41,019 nucleotides of DNA from Armatimonadota bacterium (GTDB taxonomy: Bacteria > Armatimonadota > Zipacnadia > Zipacnadales > UBA11051), in NCBI GenBank assembly GCA_013178155.1, contig JABLXH010000051.1, forward strand, positions 1 through 41,019, written 5' to 3'. This document shows, piece after piece, positions 17,375-25,778 of the stretch (positions within the stretch are counted from its first letter, which is position 1; the number at the start of each line of letters is the position of its first letter). The notes under the pieces were generated by a model. The model was not told the origin of the DNA and ran no database searches. It worked only from the letters and a program-made list of their open reading frames with translations. The position numbers and the translations under genes are program-made.

Positions 17375-19282
17375 ATGCATGTCTCATTGCGTTCGACACT
17401 ACTCGGCGCGACTGTAACCCTGGTGCTTGCCGGGGTAGCCTGGCCCGACGCTGACCTGGACCTGGGACAAGCGCTGCAGGCCAACTACAACCGGGCTACC
17501 AGCCGGGTCATGGTGCGGATCATCGAGCGGACCGAGCGCGCCAGCCTCGATTACCTGACCCATGACCGCAACTGCCTGTTCCATTACCCCTCGCCCCAGG
17601 GCCTGAAGGCCCCCGCCGCGGCGCCGTCGCTGCGCGACCTGGGCTTCGGCGGGACGCTGGTAGCGGGCACCTTCTGTGACAAGCTGGCTGAGACCCCTCT
17701 GACGGCCGAAGAGATGGCGCGTCCCCTGGCCTGGGCACCGGTGACCAAGCTGCTGACGGAGTGGAACTACGACGCTGCGGCCCCGCTGCTGGCTGCGGCC
17801 AGTCGCGTCAGTGGCGAGAAGTGGGGCAACACCGGCATGGTGCGGCCGCTGCAGCAGATCAGCACGGCCTACCTGCACGGCGACGAGATGTGGGTCAAAA
17901 TCGAGTTCCGCCCGGAGCTGACCTGGATCCCGGCCGATGACGAGGACGGTGACGGCTACCGGGAGCTGTACGGGCAGTTCTCCCCGCAGGCCGTCACGGC
18001 GGACCTGCTGGCATACCTGCGCGGCGACTACCTCACCAAGCCGCTGAGTCCCCAGGAGCTCACCGACTACTTCTTCACGCTCTCCTCGCAGTGGTACCAG
18101 GCGCTGCAGACCGTGACGCTGAAGCCCGAGGAGACCCGGCCGTGGCCCAATGCGGACACTGACCCCGGGATCTCGGCAGAGCTGGGCGGAAAGCAGTTTA
18201 CCAACCCCTTTGTGGTCATCCGCGGTGAGCCCTATGGGCAGGAAGTGTACAACGTCTTTCTGCTGGCCACAGACGGGGACGGACTGCAGCCCACGGACTG
18301 GGCGGCCGAGTTGGAGCAGTTCGGTGGCACCTGGGAGGCCTGGAAGGCGGCGTTGGCCGGCTTTCACGGCGATGTCCGGCAGCAGCTCGAGGCGCGTCCG
18401 GAGGAGCTGCGGGGTCTCATCGGCAAGGATGGCTGGCTGTTCTTCCGCGGCGACCTGACCTTCCTGCTATCGGACGACCTGCGGCAGCAGGCCGACGGTC
18501 GCGACCCCTACCCGGCCATCACCGACTTCAACGAGCAGATGAAGGCGCGAGGGATTGACGTGCTGCTCGTGGTGATCCCGACCAAGACGGAGGTCTATCC
18601 CGAGAAGCTGTCGGACCAGGCGCCGGCTGGCGGTAAGCCCTATGTGGCGCCGTACTGCCGCAAGCTGCTGGGAGAGCTGGCCGCGGCGGGCGTGGGCGTG
18701 GTTGACCTCCTGCCCCACTTCCTGGCGGCTCGCGACGGCGATGAGCCCCTCTACATGACCCAGGACACCCACTGGACCAACCGCGGGGTGAGGCTGGCGG
18801 CGAAGCTGATCGCCGAGACAATCAAGCAGCGCCCGGTGAAGGAGGCCCTGCCGCTGGGTTCCGCGGCGTACACCACTCGCGAGGTGACGTGCACGCGTCT
18901 GGGTGACATCTGCCCCATGCTGACGGACGAAGAGGCCCTGAACTACCGCCCCATGCAACTGAAGGCGCAGCAAGTCCTCAACCCCGACGGCAGCGAGTAC
19001 GTGGACGACCCGGCCAGCCCGCTGGTGATGCTGGGCGACAGCTTCACCGGGGTTTTCCAGCTTGAGGACTGCAAGCACGCCGGCCTGTCGGCTCACGTGG
19101 CGCGGGAGCTGGGGATGCCAGTGGACTTGATCATGGCGCAGGGCAGTGGGCCACGGATACGGGGCCAGTTCGCTCGCCAGGGACATGACGCTATCGGGCA
19201 GAAGAAGCTGGTGGTCTGGACGGTGGCGGCGCGGGATCTCTACAACTACTGGGCCCCCTGGGAACTGATAAGGATACCGTAG
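17375..19282 (+). CDS. Exported AlgX/AlgJ-like SGNH protein with long N-terminal domain
   Basis: The product has 635 residues. The ATG at 17375 has GGGAG eight bases upstream and starts a signal peptide or anchor (MHVSLRSTLLGATVTLVLAGVA). Residues about 30-340 form a domain I do not recognise. From GKDGWLFFRGDL (about 350) the protein follows the AlgX/AlgJ acetyl-esterase-like SGNH fold: IDVLLVVIPTKTEVYPEKL, then the D-x-H motif DTHW (D464, H466), then the nucleophile motif GDSF (S556). In AlgX the equivalent Ser, His and Asp form the triad that moves acetyl groups to the polymer. It is followed without a gap by the MBOAT gene, its expected membrane partner. AlgX itself is shorter, about 470 residues, so the N-terminal third is the unusual part. 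Confidence 0.85.
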   Translation: MHVSLRSTLLGATVTLVLAGVAWPDADLDLGQALQANYNRATSRVMVRIIERTERASLDYLTHDRNCLFHYPSPQGLKAPAAAPSLRDLGFGGTLVAGTFCDKLAETPLTAEEMARPLAWAPVTKLLTEWNYDAAAPLLAAASRVSGEKWGNTGMVRPLQQISTAYLHGDEMWVKIEFRPELTWIPADDEDGDGYRELYGQFSPQAVTADLLAYLRGDYLTKPLSPQELTDYFFTLSSQWYQALQTVTLKPEETRPWPNADTDPGISAELGGKQFTNPFVVIRGEPYGQEVYNVFLLATDGDGLQPTDWAAELEQFGGTWEAWKAALAGFHGDVRQQLEARPEELRGLIGKDGWLFFRGDLTFLLSDDLRQQADGRDPYPAITDFNEQMKARGIDVLLVVIPTKTEVYPEKLSDQAPAGGKPYVAPYCRKLLGELAAAGVGVVDLLPHFLAARDGDEPLYMTQDTHWTNRGVRLAAKLIAETIKQRPVKEALPLGSAAYTTREVTCTRLGDICPMLTDEEALNYRPMQLKAQQVLNPDGSEYVDDPASPLVMLGDSFTGVFQLEDCKHAGLSAHVARELGMPVDLIMAQGSGPRIRGQFARQGHDAIGQKKLVVWTVAARDLYNYWAPWELIRIP

Positions 19283-20731
19283 ATGGTTTTCTCCTCACAC
19301 CTGTTCCTCTTCTACTTCCTGCCTACGGCGCTGGCGCTGTACTACACCTGCCCATGGCGCTGGCGGTCGCTGCTGCTGACCGTGCTCAGCTACATCTTCT
19401 ACGGCTGGGCCAACCCGTGGTTCGTCTTCCTGATGCTCGTATCCACGGCCATTGACTACTGCGCCGGACAGTTCATCTGTGGCCGCTGGACCATCCCGTG
19501 GTGCCGGGGCGAGGAGCCCGCCGGCCCCGGCCTGCCTTCCGCCCGCCAGCGCAAGACGGCCCTGGTTGCCTCGATGGTGAGCAATCTCAGCCTCTTGGGT
19601 TTCTTCAAGTACCTGGGTTTTGCCCAGACCAACCTCAACTACCTGCTGCACCTGTTCGGACACGAGGGCGTACGCGTGTTTGAGGTCGTGCTGCCAGTGG
19701 GCATCTCCTTCTACACGTTCCAGTCCATGAGCTATGCCATTGACCTTTACCGGGGACACGCCAAACCGGCCCGGGACTTCCTGGACTTCGCCTGCTACGT
19801 CTCGCTTTACCCGCAGCTTGTGGCTGGTCCCATTGTGCGCTACCAGGACCTGGCCGACCAGTTGGTGGAGCGCCAGCACACCGTGGGCCAGTTCGCCCAG
19901 GGCGTGCTTTTCCTGGCCTTCGGCCTGGCCAAGAAGATCCTGCTGGCCAACCCGATGGGTGAGGTGGCCGACGCCGCCTTCGGCGCCAGCGCCCTCACGC
20001 CGTTGCAGGCCTGGACCGGGGTCTTGGGTTACGCCTTCCAGATCTACTTTGACTTCAGCGGCTACTCGGACATGGCCATCGGCCTGGGCCTGATGCTGGG
20101 CTTCCGTTTCAAGCGCAACTTCGACCTGCCCTACATTTCCCAGAGCATCACCGAGTTCTGGCGGCGCTGGCACATCTCACTGTCTACCTGGCTGCGCGAC
20201 AACCTCTACATACCCCTGGGCGGCAATCGTCTGGGCCCCCGGCGCACCTACATCAACCTCGCGGCGGTCATGTTGCTGGGAGGCCTTTGGCACGGGGCCC
20301 AGTGGACCTTCGTTATCTGGGGCGCCATCCACGGAGCCCTGTTGGCGCTGGAGCGGTGGCATGGCAAGACGACCCTCTACGCCCGGCTGCCACGGCCCTT
20401 GCCCACGCTGCTAACCTTTGGTCTGGTGCTGATCACCTGGGTCTTCTTCCGCGCCGAGAGTCTGCCGGCTGCCCTCCAGTATCTGGGTTCTATGTTCGGC
20501 TTGGGGCCCAGGCCGGCTGCCACGCAGCTCCTGGACGCGGTGCTGTTTGCACCCCAGTACTTGCTGATCTTCGCTGTCTGCGTACTGGTCCACTGGCTCA
20601 AGTGGGACACGTGGGACATCGCCTATGACCTCAAGCCGGTGCGACTGGTGGGGGCCGCCGCTGCTCTCACTTGCTCTGTCGCCGTGCTGTTTACTCAGAG
20701 TTACAACCCCTTCCTCTACTTCAGGTTCTGA
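19283..20731 (+). CDS. AlgI-like MBOAT O-acyltransferase (polysaccharide O-acetylation)
   Basis: The product has 482 residues and is a multi-pass membrane protein matching AlgI/PatA/DltB-type MBOAT proteins throughout. Diagnostic segments are MVFSSHLFLFYFLPTALALYY, GISFYTFQSMSYAIDLYRG, YFDFSGYSDMAIGLGLMLGF, and the core ITEFWRRWHISLSTWLRDN with H297, then LLGGLWHGAQWTFVIWGAIHG with the invariant H337. Such proteins move acetyl groups from cytoplasmic acetyl-CoA across the membrane to a periplasmic SGNH acceptor enzyme. The ATG directly follows the upstream TAG, with AAGGA eight bases before it. An SGNH gene lies on each side, so one channel may feed two transferases. Its alginate relatives give the family name only; no alginate synthesis genes are present here. 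Confidence 0.95.
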   Translation: MVFSSHLFLFYFLPTALALYYTCPWRWRSLLLTVLSYIFYGWANPWFVFLMLVSTAIDYCAGQFICGRWTIPWCRGEEPAGPGLPSARQRKTALVASMVSNLSLLGFFKYLGFAQTNLNYLLHLFGHEGVRVFEVVLPVGISFYTFQSMSYAIDLYRGHAKPARDFLDFACYVSLYPQLVAGPIVRYQDLADQLVERQHTVGQFAQGVLFLAFGLAKKILLANPMGEVADAAFGASALTPLQAWTGVLGYAFQIYFDFSGYSDMAIGLGLMLGFRFKRNFDLPYISQSITEFWRRWHISLSTWLRDNLYIPLGGNRLGPRRTYINLAAVMLLGGLWHGAQWTFVIWGAIHGALLALERWHGKTTLYARLPRPLPTLLTFGLVLITWVFFRAESLPAALQYLGSMFGLGPRPAATQLLDAVLFAPQYLLIFAVCVLVHWLKWDTWDIAYDLKPVRLVGAAAALTCSVAVLFTQSYNPFLYFRF

Positions 20732-20736
20732 CGACC

Positions 20737-21945
20737 ATGAGTTCCGAGACTGCTACCAGCGAGTCAACAGGCGAACTGATCCGGGCAGCCGAGACGGCGA
20801 TTGCCGGCGTGCCGCTCCGCCTGCAGCGCCTCCTCATTGCCTATTTCCTACTGGTGATCGGGATCGTCCCGCTGGCCCAGGTGTACGCTGAACTCCGCAC
20901 CGGGGAGTCAGTCCAGGTATTCGATGTGTTTCGCCAGGTGCCGACCGTGGAAGCACTGACGGCCTACGAGCGGCAACTGGAGAAGCGGTCGGTGGTCGCG
21001 GCCCCGGTTCGACGGTTCCTGCAATGGCTCGGTCTCGTAACGCTCCGCACCGGCAACCAGAAGGCGTTAGTTGGCCCAACGGGGGTGCTGTTCTACAAGC
21101 CCAGCCTTGAGGCCGCCGTGCGTCCAGGGTTCATGGCTGCCCCCCAGGCACAGGGGCACCCGCTGCCAGCCATTGTCGCATGGCATGAGGCTTTGGCTGC
21201 CGCTGGTGTGAAGCTGGTGGTGCTGGCCTGTCCGGGCAAGGAGGCTATCTATCCGGAGTGGCTTGACCCCGGCTACGATCTCAGCCGCGGCCCCGCAGTG
21301 AACCCCGACCTGGACCACTTTGTGGCGACACTCCGCCAGCGCGGGGTCACGGTCATCGAGCCCACCGACCTGCTATGGTCACAGAAGCACCAGGGCGAGC
21401 TCTACCTGCATCAGGATACCCACTGGTCACCCCTGGGCATGCGACTGGTCGCCGACGAGGTGGCCCGCCACGTGCCGAGGCCCATCGGCCGGCGGCAGGA
21501 GTTCGCGCTGCAGGAGGCCGAGGTTGTCGCGTACGGGGACCTCTATGAAATGCTTCAACTACCCGACTTGCCCACGCCGCTGCTCCCTCAGCGTGTCCGC
21601 ATTGAGCGCGTGGTTCATGTAGCCTCGGGGGATCCGGTGGAACCTGACGACGGGGCGCCAGTGGTGCTCCTGGGCGACAGCTTCACGAATATCTATTCGG
21701 TGCCCGAGATGGGCTGGGGCGATCATGCCGGGCTGGGAGAACAGCTTGCCTATCGCCTCGGGTGTCGGCTGGACATCGTGGCGATGAACGATGGCGGCGT
21801 GAACCGTGCGCGTGTCGCCTTCGCCCGCCGCGGCGACCCACTGCGCGGCAAGCGCGTCGTGATCTGGCAGTTTGCGGCCCGTGACCTGGTGGTCTCGAAT
21901 GGCGATTGGGAGACCATCGCGATCGGCCGGAAGAGCAAGGAGTGA
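20737..21945 (+). CDS. AlgX/AlgJ-like membrane-anchored SGNH protein
   Basis: The product has 402 residues. The ATG at 20737 is five bases after the MBOAT stop. One hydrophobic helix (LLIAYFLLVIGIVPLAQVYA, about 35-54) after a short polar N-terminus indicates an anchored protein facing the periplasm. The SGNH features are complete: TGVLFYKPSLEA, GVKLVVLACPGKEAIYPEWL, the D-x-H motif DTHWSP (D227, H229) and GDSF (S315). The length and layout fit AlgJ-like proteins. It differs from the SGNH protein upstream of the MBOAT gene by lacking the long N-terminal domain, so the two probably act at different steps or on different acceptors. The next gene starts eight bases after its stop. Confidence 0.88.
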   Translation: MSSETATSESTGELIRAAETAIAGVPLRLQRLLIAYFLLVIGIVPLAQVYAELRTGESVQVFDVFRQVPTVEALTAYERQLEKRSVVAAPVRRFLQWLGLVTLRTGNQKALVGPTGVLFYKPSLEAAVRPGFMAAPQAQGHPLPAIVAWHEALAAAGVKLVVLACPGKEAIYPEWLDPGYDLSRGPAVNPDLDHFVATLRQRGVTVIEPTDLLWSQKHQGELYLHQDTHWSPLGMRLVADEVARHVPRPIGRRQEFALQEAEVVAYGDLYEMLQLPDLPTPLLPQRVRIERVVHVASGDPVEPDDGAPVVLLGDSFTNIYSVPEMGWGDHAGLGEQLAYRLGCRLDIVAMNDGGVNRARVAFARRGDPLRGKRVVIWQFAARDLVVSNGDWETIAIGRKSKE

Positions 21946-21952
21946 GCACTCC

Positions 21953-22648
21953 GTGAGTCAGCGTCCTGGCTTGATCGTAGGGCTTATAGTGGCGGCCATC
22001 GCCTGCGCGCTGGCAGCCGGCTGTGGGCCCAAGCCGCCGCAGCCGATGGCCCAGGACCTGCCCATGGCCCCAGCCAAGCCGACAGCGGCGTCTCCACCAG
22101 CCGCTGCTCCGGCGACGAATGTGGGGATGGAGGCGTCCAAGCTGCCCCCCACTCCGCCTGTGGCGCCGCAGAAGACGGCCGCAGTCACACCCGCCACGCC
22201 ACAGCCCTCGCCGGCCAAGGCGAGCCCGGCCAGCAAGGCCGCACCGGCCAAGACGACTCCCCCGCCGTCGAAGTCGCAGTCAACTGCCACCAAGCAGACG
22301 GCCACCGCGGCCAAGAGCGAGGGCACGGTGGTCATCGGCACCATCGAGCTGGTCTCAAAGATACCGGACCCGTCCACGCTGCCATACGACACGTGTGTGA
22401 CCTTCATCAAGTACAAGGTCAACAAGGTCGTGAGCGGGAGCTACGATGGCGACAGCCTGTTGGCCGTCTTCTGGGGCCTCCGCAAGGGCAAGTTGCAGCC
22501 TGCAGCCAGCTTCCGGGTCGGTCAGACCCACCGTCTAACCATCGAGCCCTTCTCCGAGCACGAGGAGCTCGCTCGCGTGATGCAGGCGGATGATACCAAT
22601 GAGTACAGCTTGACGCCCTACTGGGTGGTTTCGTACACGGCGGAGTAG
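21953..22648 (+). CDS. Pro/Ala/Lys-rich lipoprotein of unknown function
   Basis: The product has 231 residues. The start is GTG at 21953, with AAGGAG ten bases upstream. The N-terminus is a lipoprotein signal (GLIVGLIVAAIACALAAGC) with a lipobox ending in A-A-G-C, so the mature protein is lipid-anchored. Residues about 27-125 are a low-complexity linker of Pro, Ala, Lys, Thr and Ser. A small globular domain of about 105 residues ends the chain, starting EGTVVIGTIELVSKIPDP and containing CVTFIKYKVNKVVSG and SFRVGQTHRLTIEPF. It is beta-rich and not a family I can name. Position after two SGNH proteins and an MBOAT gene suggests an envelope part of the acetylation machine, held away from the membrane by the linker. 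Confidence 0.8.
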   Translation: MSQRPGLIVGLIVAAIACALAAGCGPKPPQPMAQDLPMAPAKPTAASPPAAAPATNVGMEASKLPPTPPVAPQKTAAVTPATPQPSPAKASPASKAAPAKTTPPPSKSQSTATKQTATAAKSEGTVVIGTIELVSKIPDPSTLPYDTCVTFIKYKVNKVVSGSYDGDSLLAVFWGLRKGKLQPAASFRVGQTHRLTIEPFSEHEELARVMQADDTNEYSLTPYWVVSYTAE

Positions 22649-22682
22649 CCGCCGGCGCTCCGCCGCCGAAGGGATGGTCATA

Positions 22683-24242
22683 GTGAGTAGTTGTAGAGTG
22701 TTGCGTCTGACGGCAGTTGTGGCCTTGGCCCTGAGCCTCGGCGCCACTGGGTGGGCCGCCGGAGGTAGTCCCACCGACGACGAGCAGACGGCCCTGAATG
22801 GGCTGAAGGGCAAGCTGATTGGCCTCATCGTCTGGGAGTCCAACCGTACGGGTTACTGGGAGCTGTTTGTGATGAACGCCGACGGCACGGGCGCGCGGCA
22901 GCTCACCCACCTGGGGGATACGGCCCGAACGGCCTACCAGGCCTACATGCGCCCCCAGGTCTCGCCCGACGGCAAGAGCATCATGTTCGGCTATGGCCAA
23001 CACGACAACGCCGTAGAAGCGTGGATCGTCTCGCTGAAGGGTAATGATGCCCACAAAGTGTGTGATGGGCTGCCTCTCAACTGGTCGGCCGATGGCAAGA
23101 CAATCTATGTCCTGCGCGACTCGCTGGTCGTTGCTCACGTGCTGGCCAGCGGTGAGGAGTCGTTGGTCAGTGACGTCAAGGCCCCGACGGAGGGACGAGC
23201 GGGAAGCACGGTTGGCTCGATACATCCCTCGCTGAAGTCAGTAGCCCTGCGCACCCCCCGAGCCAACGAGTACTTCGTGTTTGCCGAGGGCAAGACGATC
23301 AAGACCACCGGTGGCTGCGAGGTCCGCTTGACCGCTGACGGACGCTACATGTACTGGGTCCAGGGCCCCAAGGACTTCCGTGTCTGGGACATGGAAGCGG
23401 ACACAGAGCAGCAGATGCTGGGGACGCCGGCTGTCGAGCCTTACAACTATACGTACTTCCCCACTGTCTCTGCGGACAATCGCTGGCTGATGTATGGCGC
23501 ATCTCCCGGCCAGCACGACCACTCGACCAGCGACTATGAGGTCTACCTTCAGGAGCTGGACAACTGGAGCCCCAAGGGGACGCCGATCAGGCTCACCTGG
23601 AATACTGCGACGGACCGCTGGCCATACTTGTGGCTGGCCCCCCGGGGCGCCAAGAACCCCTTGCCTGCTGGTCCCTATGATGTCGCCAGCAACCGCGCCA
23701 CCAACCCCCCGCCGCCGCCCCTGACGATCTTCACCTTCGCCGCCCAGGACGCCGGTCCCGAGTTCGGCGGCGAGTGGGGGTTGTGGCCGCAGCAGGAGGA
23801 TTGCCGCGGCGAGGCCACCTTCGTCTCTGAGGACGCCGAGGGCGGTCAGGGCGGCAGCATCAAAGTGGACTACACCATCAAGGCTGAGCCCCACAGCTTC
23901 TCCCTGTGGATCACCTCCGGGGATGGCGCCGTAGACCTCACGGCCTACGACCGGTTCGTCCTCTATGTCCGCGGCACGGTCCCCACACTGACCCTGGTGG
24001 TCAAAGACCAGACCGCCGTGGACCCCGACGCGCCGCGAGGTATCGCCGAGTTCGTCCTCAAGGGCGTCAAGCCCGAATGGCAGCGGTTCGAGGCCCCCTT
24101 TGCCGCTTTCCGGCCCCGCGAAAAGGGAGGGAGGATTGACTGGCGCGCCATCAACCACCTGGGCCTGGCTATGATCGCGCCCCAAAACGCTGCCAGTGGC
24201 ACCTTCTGGGTGGACAACCTGAGAGCTGAAGCGGCTCCCTGA
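22683..24242 (+). CDS. Exported TolB-like beta-propeller with C-terminal carbohydrate-binding-like domain
   Basis: The product has 519 residues. GTG at 22683 is preferred to ATG at 22674 because GAAGGG lies nine bases before GTG and abuts the ATG. A signal peptide (LRLTAVVALALSLGATGWAAG) is followed by propeller blades (about 50-330) with TolB/PD40 marks: YWELFVMNADGTGARQLTHL, RPQVSPDGKSIMFGY, LNWSADGKTIYVL and FPTVSADNRWLMYGA. After a proline-rich break (PPPPPLTIFTF), a sandwich of about 165 residues with GGSIKVDYTIKAEPHSFSLW, DRFVLYVRG and FWVDNLRAE resembles CBM11/CIA30-type domains. It is probably a periplasmic or surface protein that recognises glycan. It is 34 bases downstream of the lipoprotein gene in the same direction. 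Confidence 0.8.
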   Translation: MSSCRVLRLTAVVALALSLGATGWAAGGSPTDDEQTALNGLKGKLIGLIVWESNRTGYWELFVMNADGTGARQLTHLGDTARTAYQAYMRPQVSPDGKSIMFGYGQHDNAVEAWIVSLKGNDAHKVCDGLPLNWSADGKTIYVLRDSLVVAHVLASGEESLVSDVKAPTEGRAGSTVGSIHPSLKSVALRTPRANEYFVFAEGKTIKTTGGCEVRLTADGRYMYWVQGPKDFRVWDMEADTEQQMLGTPAVEPYNYTYFPTVSADNRWLMYGASPGQHDHSTSDYEVYLQELDNWSPKGTPIRLTWNTATDRWPYLWLAPRGAKNPLPAGPYDVASNRATNPPPPPLTIFTFAAQDAGPEFGGEWGLWPQQEDCRGEATFVSEDAEGGQGGSIKVDYTIKAEPHSFSLWITSGDGAVDLTAYDRFVLYVRGTVPTLTLVVKDQTAVDPDAPRGIAEFVLKGVKPEWQRFEAPFAAFRPREKGGRIDWRAINHLGLAMIAPQNAASGTFWVDNLRAEAAP

Positions 24243-24265
24243 GCCTTTGCCGATGAGAGGGACCG

Positions 24266-24299
24266 ACGGCCAGCCGGTTGCTCTCGACTGGCTGGCCGT
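24266..24299. promoter_or_regulatory. 10-bp inverted repeat overlapping the deacetylase promoter
   Basis: Arms ACGGCCAGCC (24266-24275) and GGCTGGCCGT (24290-24299) are perfect complements with a 14-base loop. The repeat starts 23 bases after the stop of the propeller gene and covers the -35 box and spacer of the candidate promoter at 24278-24307. No T-run follows, so it is a poor intrinsic terminator. It could be an operator or an mRNA 3'-end stabiliser. Confidence 0.5.
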
Positions 24300-24307
24300 G
24301 GTACAAT
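24278..24307 (+). promoter_or_regulatory. Candidate sigma-70 promoter of the polysaccharide deacetylase gene
   Basis: TTGCTC (24278-24283) and TACAAT (24302-24307) are 18 bases apart. The -10 box matches five of six positions and lies 28 bases before the ATG at 24336, which would give a short leader. Confidence 0.5.
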
Positions 24308-24335
24308 AGGGCAACACGGAAGTCCACTACGAACC

Positions 24336-25772
24336 ATGCGTCACCCCTTCCTGATTCCGCTGCTGCTCGCTGTCGCCTGGGCCTGCTCACCCGTAACAGC
24401 AAGGGCCGAGGCGCCAGACCTGCCGATGCAACTCCTGGAACGCGGTCTGTCACACCTCGTACCTCACATTTTCCCGCATCTGGCCGCCTCGCCCGACAGT
24501 GCTGAGTTGCCACCGGTCCCCGACAGTCTGCTGGAACCCTTGCGGGCCGACGGCGAGGACGTGATCAAGGGGCTGAATCCGGAGGACGAGCGCCTGATGG
24601 CCGCGGCTCTGCTCGCCTTGCCCCTGCGACAGCGAGTGCTGAAGGTGGCTGTGGCCGGGGCCAACGACAAGCGCCTGGGGCTCATCAAGTTGCAGGCCGG
24701 CGATTTCGAGTCCCGACGCTTCCGTCTCGACGACCTGCAGGACGATGCGGTCAGTGCGCTCCGGGTGGCCTTCGCGCTGCCTTTGGACCTCGACGAAGTG
24801 GACCTGTGGTCAGTCATCCCGGAGCGCAACGGTAAGGACTCCGTGCATCGTCCTGTCTTTTCCGTGGCTGCCAACCGCCGACCATTCCTGGCGGCCTGTA
24901 ACGCCCCCAAAGCGTCCAAGGACATCCTCGGCGAACTCGGCCTGGTGCGCTTTGCCCCTGAGTACCTGCGCTATGCGGGGGGCGAGGAGCTGCAGGCCGT
25001 GGCCGCCCAGTTGCCCCGGACGGCCTACAGCGTCAGGCCCCTCGCTGATAGCTGGGAACAGCTCACCAAGGCGTCCAGCTCGGACCCCCGGCTCAGCGAG
25101 GCCAGCGTGGCGCGGGTCGTTGTCCGCATCCCGGTCAGCGATAATAGCGTTGGCCTGACCATTGATGATGGCCCCCATCCGCTGATCACTTCGCTGTTCC
25201 TGGAGACCTTGCGGCAGTACCGCGTGAAGGCGACGTTCTTCGTTGTTGGAGAGAAGGTCGAGGAGTGCCCCGAACTGCTGCGCCGGCTGGCTGAGGACGG
25301 GCACGAGCTTGGCAATCACACCTACAGCCACCCCCGGCTGGCCCATGTCTCCCCGGTGGAGGCACTGACCCAGATCCGGGCCTGTGGCGAGGTCGTGGGG
25401 CGGGTGTGCGGCCAGCGCATGCATCTGCTGCGTCCGCCGGGGGGCGGGATCAGCGCGCAGGTCCTGCGCGCGGCAACCGCCGCCAACTGCTCGGTCATCC
25501 TCTGGACGCACAACACCAATGACTGGCTTAAGCCCTCAGCGGAGGAGATTGCCGAGAACGCTCTGCGCGACCTGCGGCCCGGCGACATCATCTTGATGCA
25601 TCAGGGCGAGGCTGAAAGCGCAAGGGCGCTGGCTTACATTCTCGAGGGGCTGGAGGCGCGCGGCTTGCGTCCTGCCACCATTGGCGAGATGCTGGCCCAG
25701 GCCCCCGTCCCGGCCCAGCCGATCAGCGACATCATGACCCTCTACGCCAAACATGAGCTTGGCATGGAGTAG
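24336..25772 (+). CDS. Secreted polysaccharide deacetylase (NodB / carbohydrate esterase 4)
   Basis: The product has 478 residues. A signal peptide (MRHPFLIPLLLAVAWACSPVTARA) is followed by about 240 residues that I do not recognise, then a NodB domain (about 270-460) with all five motifs. Motif 1 is TIDDGP (catalytic-base D277 and metal D278). Motif 2 is HTYSH (metal H328, H332). Motif 3 is RPPGG (R366). Motif 4 is NDW (D396). Motif 5 is LMH (H422). The enzyme should remove N- or O-acetyl groups from an extracellular polymer or peptidoglycan, using a divalent metal. It sits after a polysaccharide O-acetylation cluster, so the region holds both writer and eraser functions for acetyl marks. 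The ribosome site is weak (GGAAG, 14 bases upstream). Confidence 0.92.
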   Translation: MRHPFLIPLLLAVAWACSPVTARAEAPDLPMQLLERGLSHLVPHIFPHLAASPDSAELPPVPDSLLEPLRADGEDVIKGLNPEDERLMAAALLALPLRQRVLKVAVAGANDKRLGLIKLQAGDFESRRFRLDDLQDDAVSALRVAFALPLDLDEVDLWSVIPERNGKDSVHRPVFSVAANRRPFLAACNAPKASKDILGELGLVRFAPEYLRYAGGEELQAVAAQLPRTAYSVRPLADSWEQLTKASSSDPRLSEASVARVVVRIPVSDNSVGLTIDDGPHPLITSLFLETLRQYRVKATFFVVGEKVEECPELLRRLAEDGHELGNHTYSHPRLAHVSPVEALTQIRACGEVVGRVCGQRMHLLRPPGGGISAQVLRAATAANCSVILWTHNTNDWLKPSAEEIAENALRDLRPGDIILMHQGEAESARALAYILEGLEARGLRPATIGEMLAQAPVPAQPISDIMTLYAKHELGME

Positions 25773-25778
25773 CGGGCG

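Noticed and set aside
14767-17454. Open frame of 895 codons on the plus strand
   Set aside because: It lies antisense to three clearly recognised genes (Gfo/Idh/MocA, TtuA-like, FAD oxidoreductase). Its translation is low-complexity and has no family motif. Long antisense frames are common in GC-rich DNA.
17375-22648. Alginate biosynthesis operon
   Set aside because: Only the acetylation proteins resemble the alginate system. No Alg8/Alg44 synthase, epimerase, AlgK/AlgE export or lyase gene is present, so alginate as product is not supported.
22648-22672. Short GCCGCCG-type repeats after the lipoprotein gene
   Set aside because: They are a few bases of simple GC-rich sequence between genes, with no stable hairpin arms.
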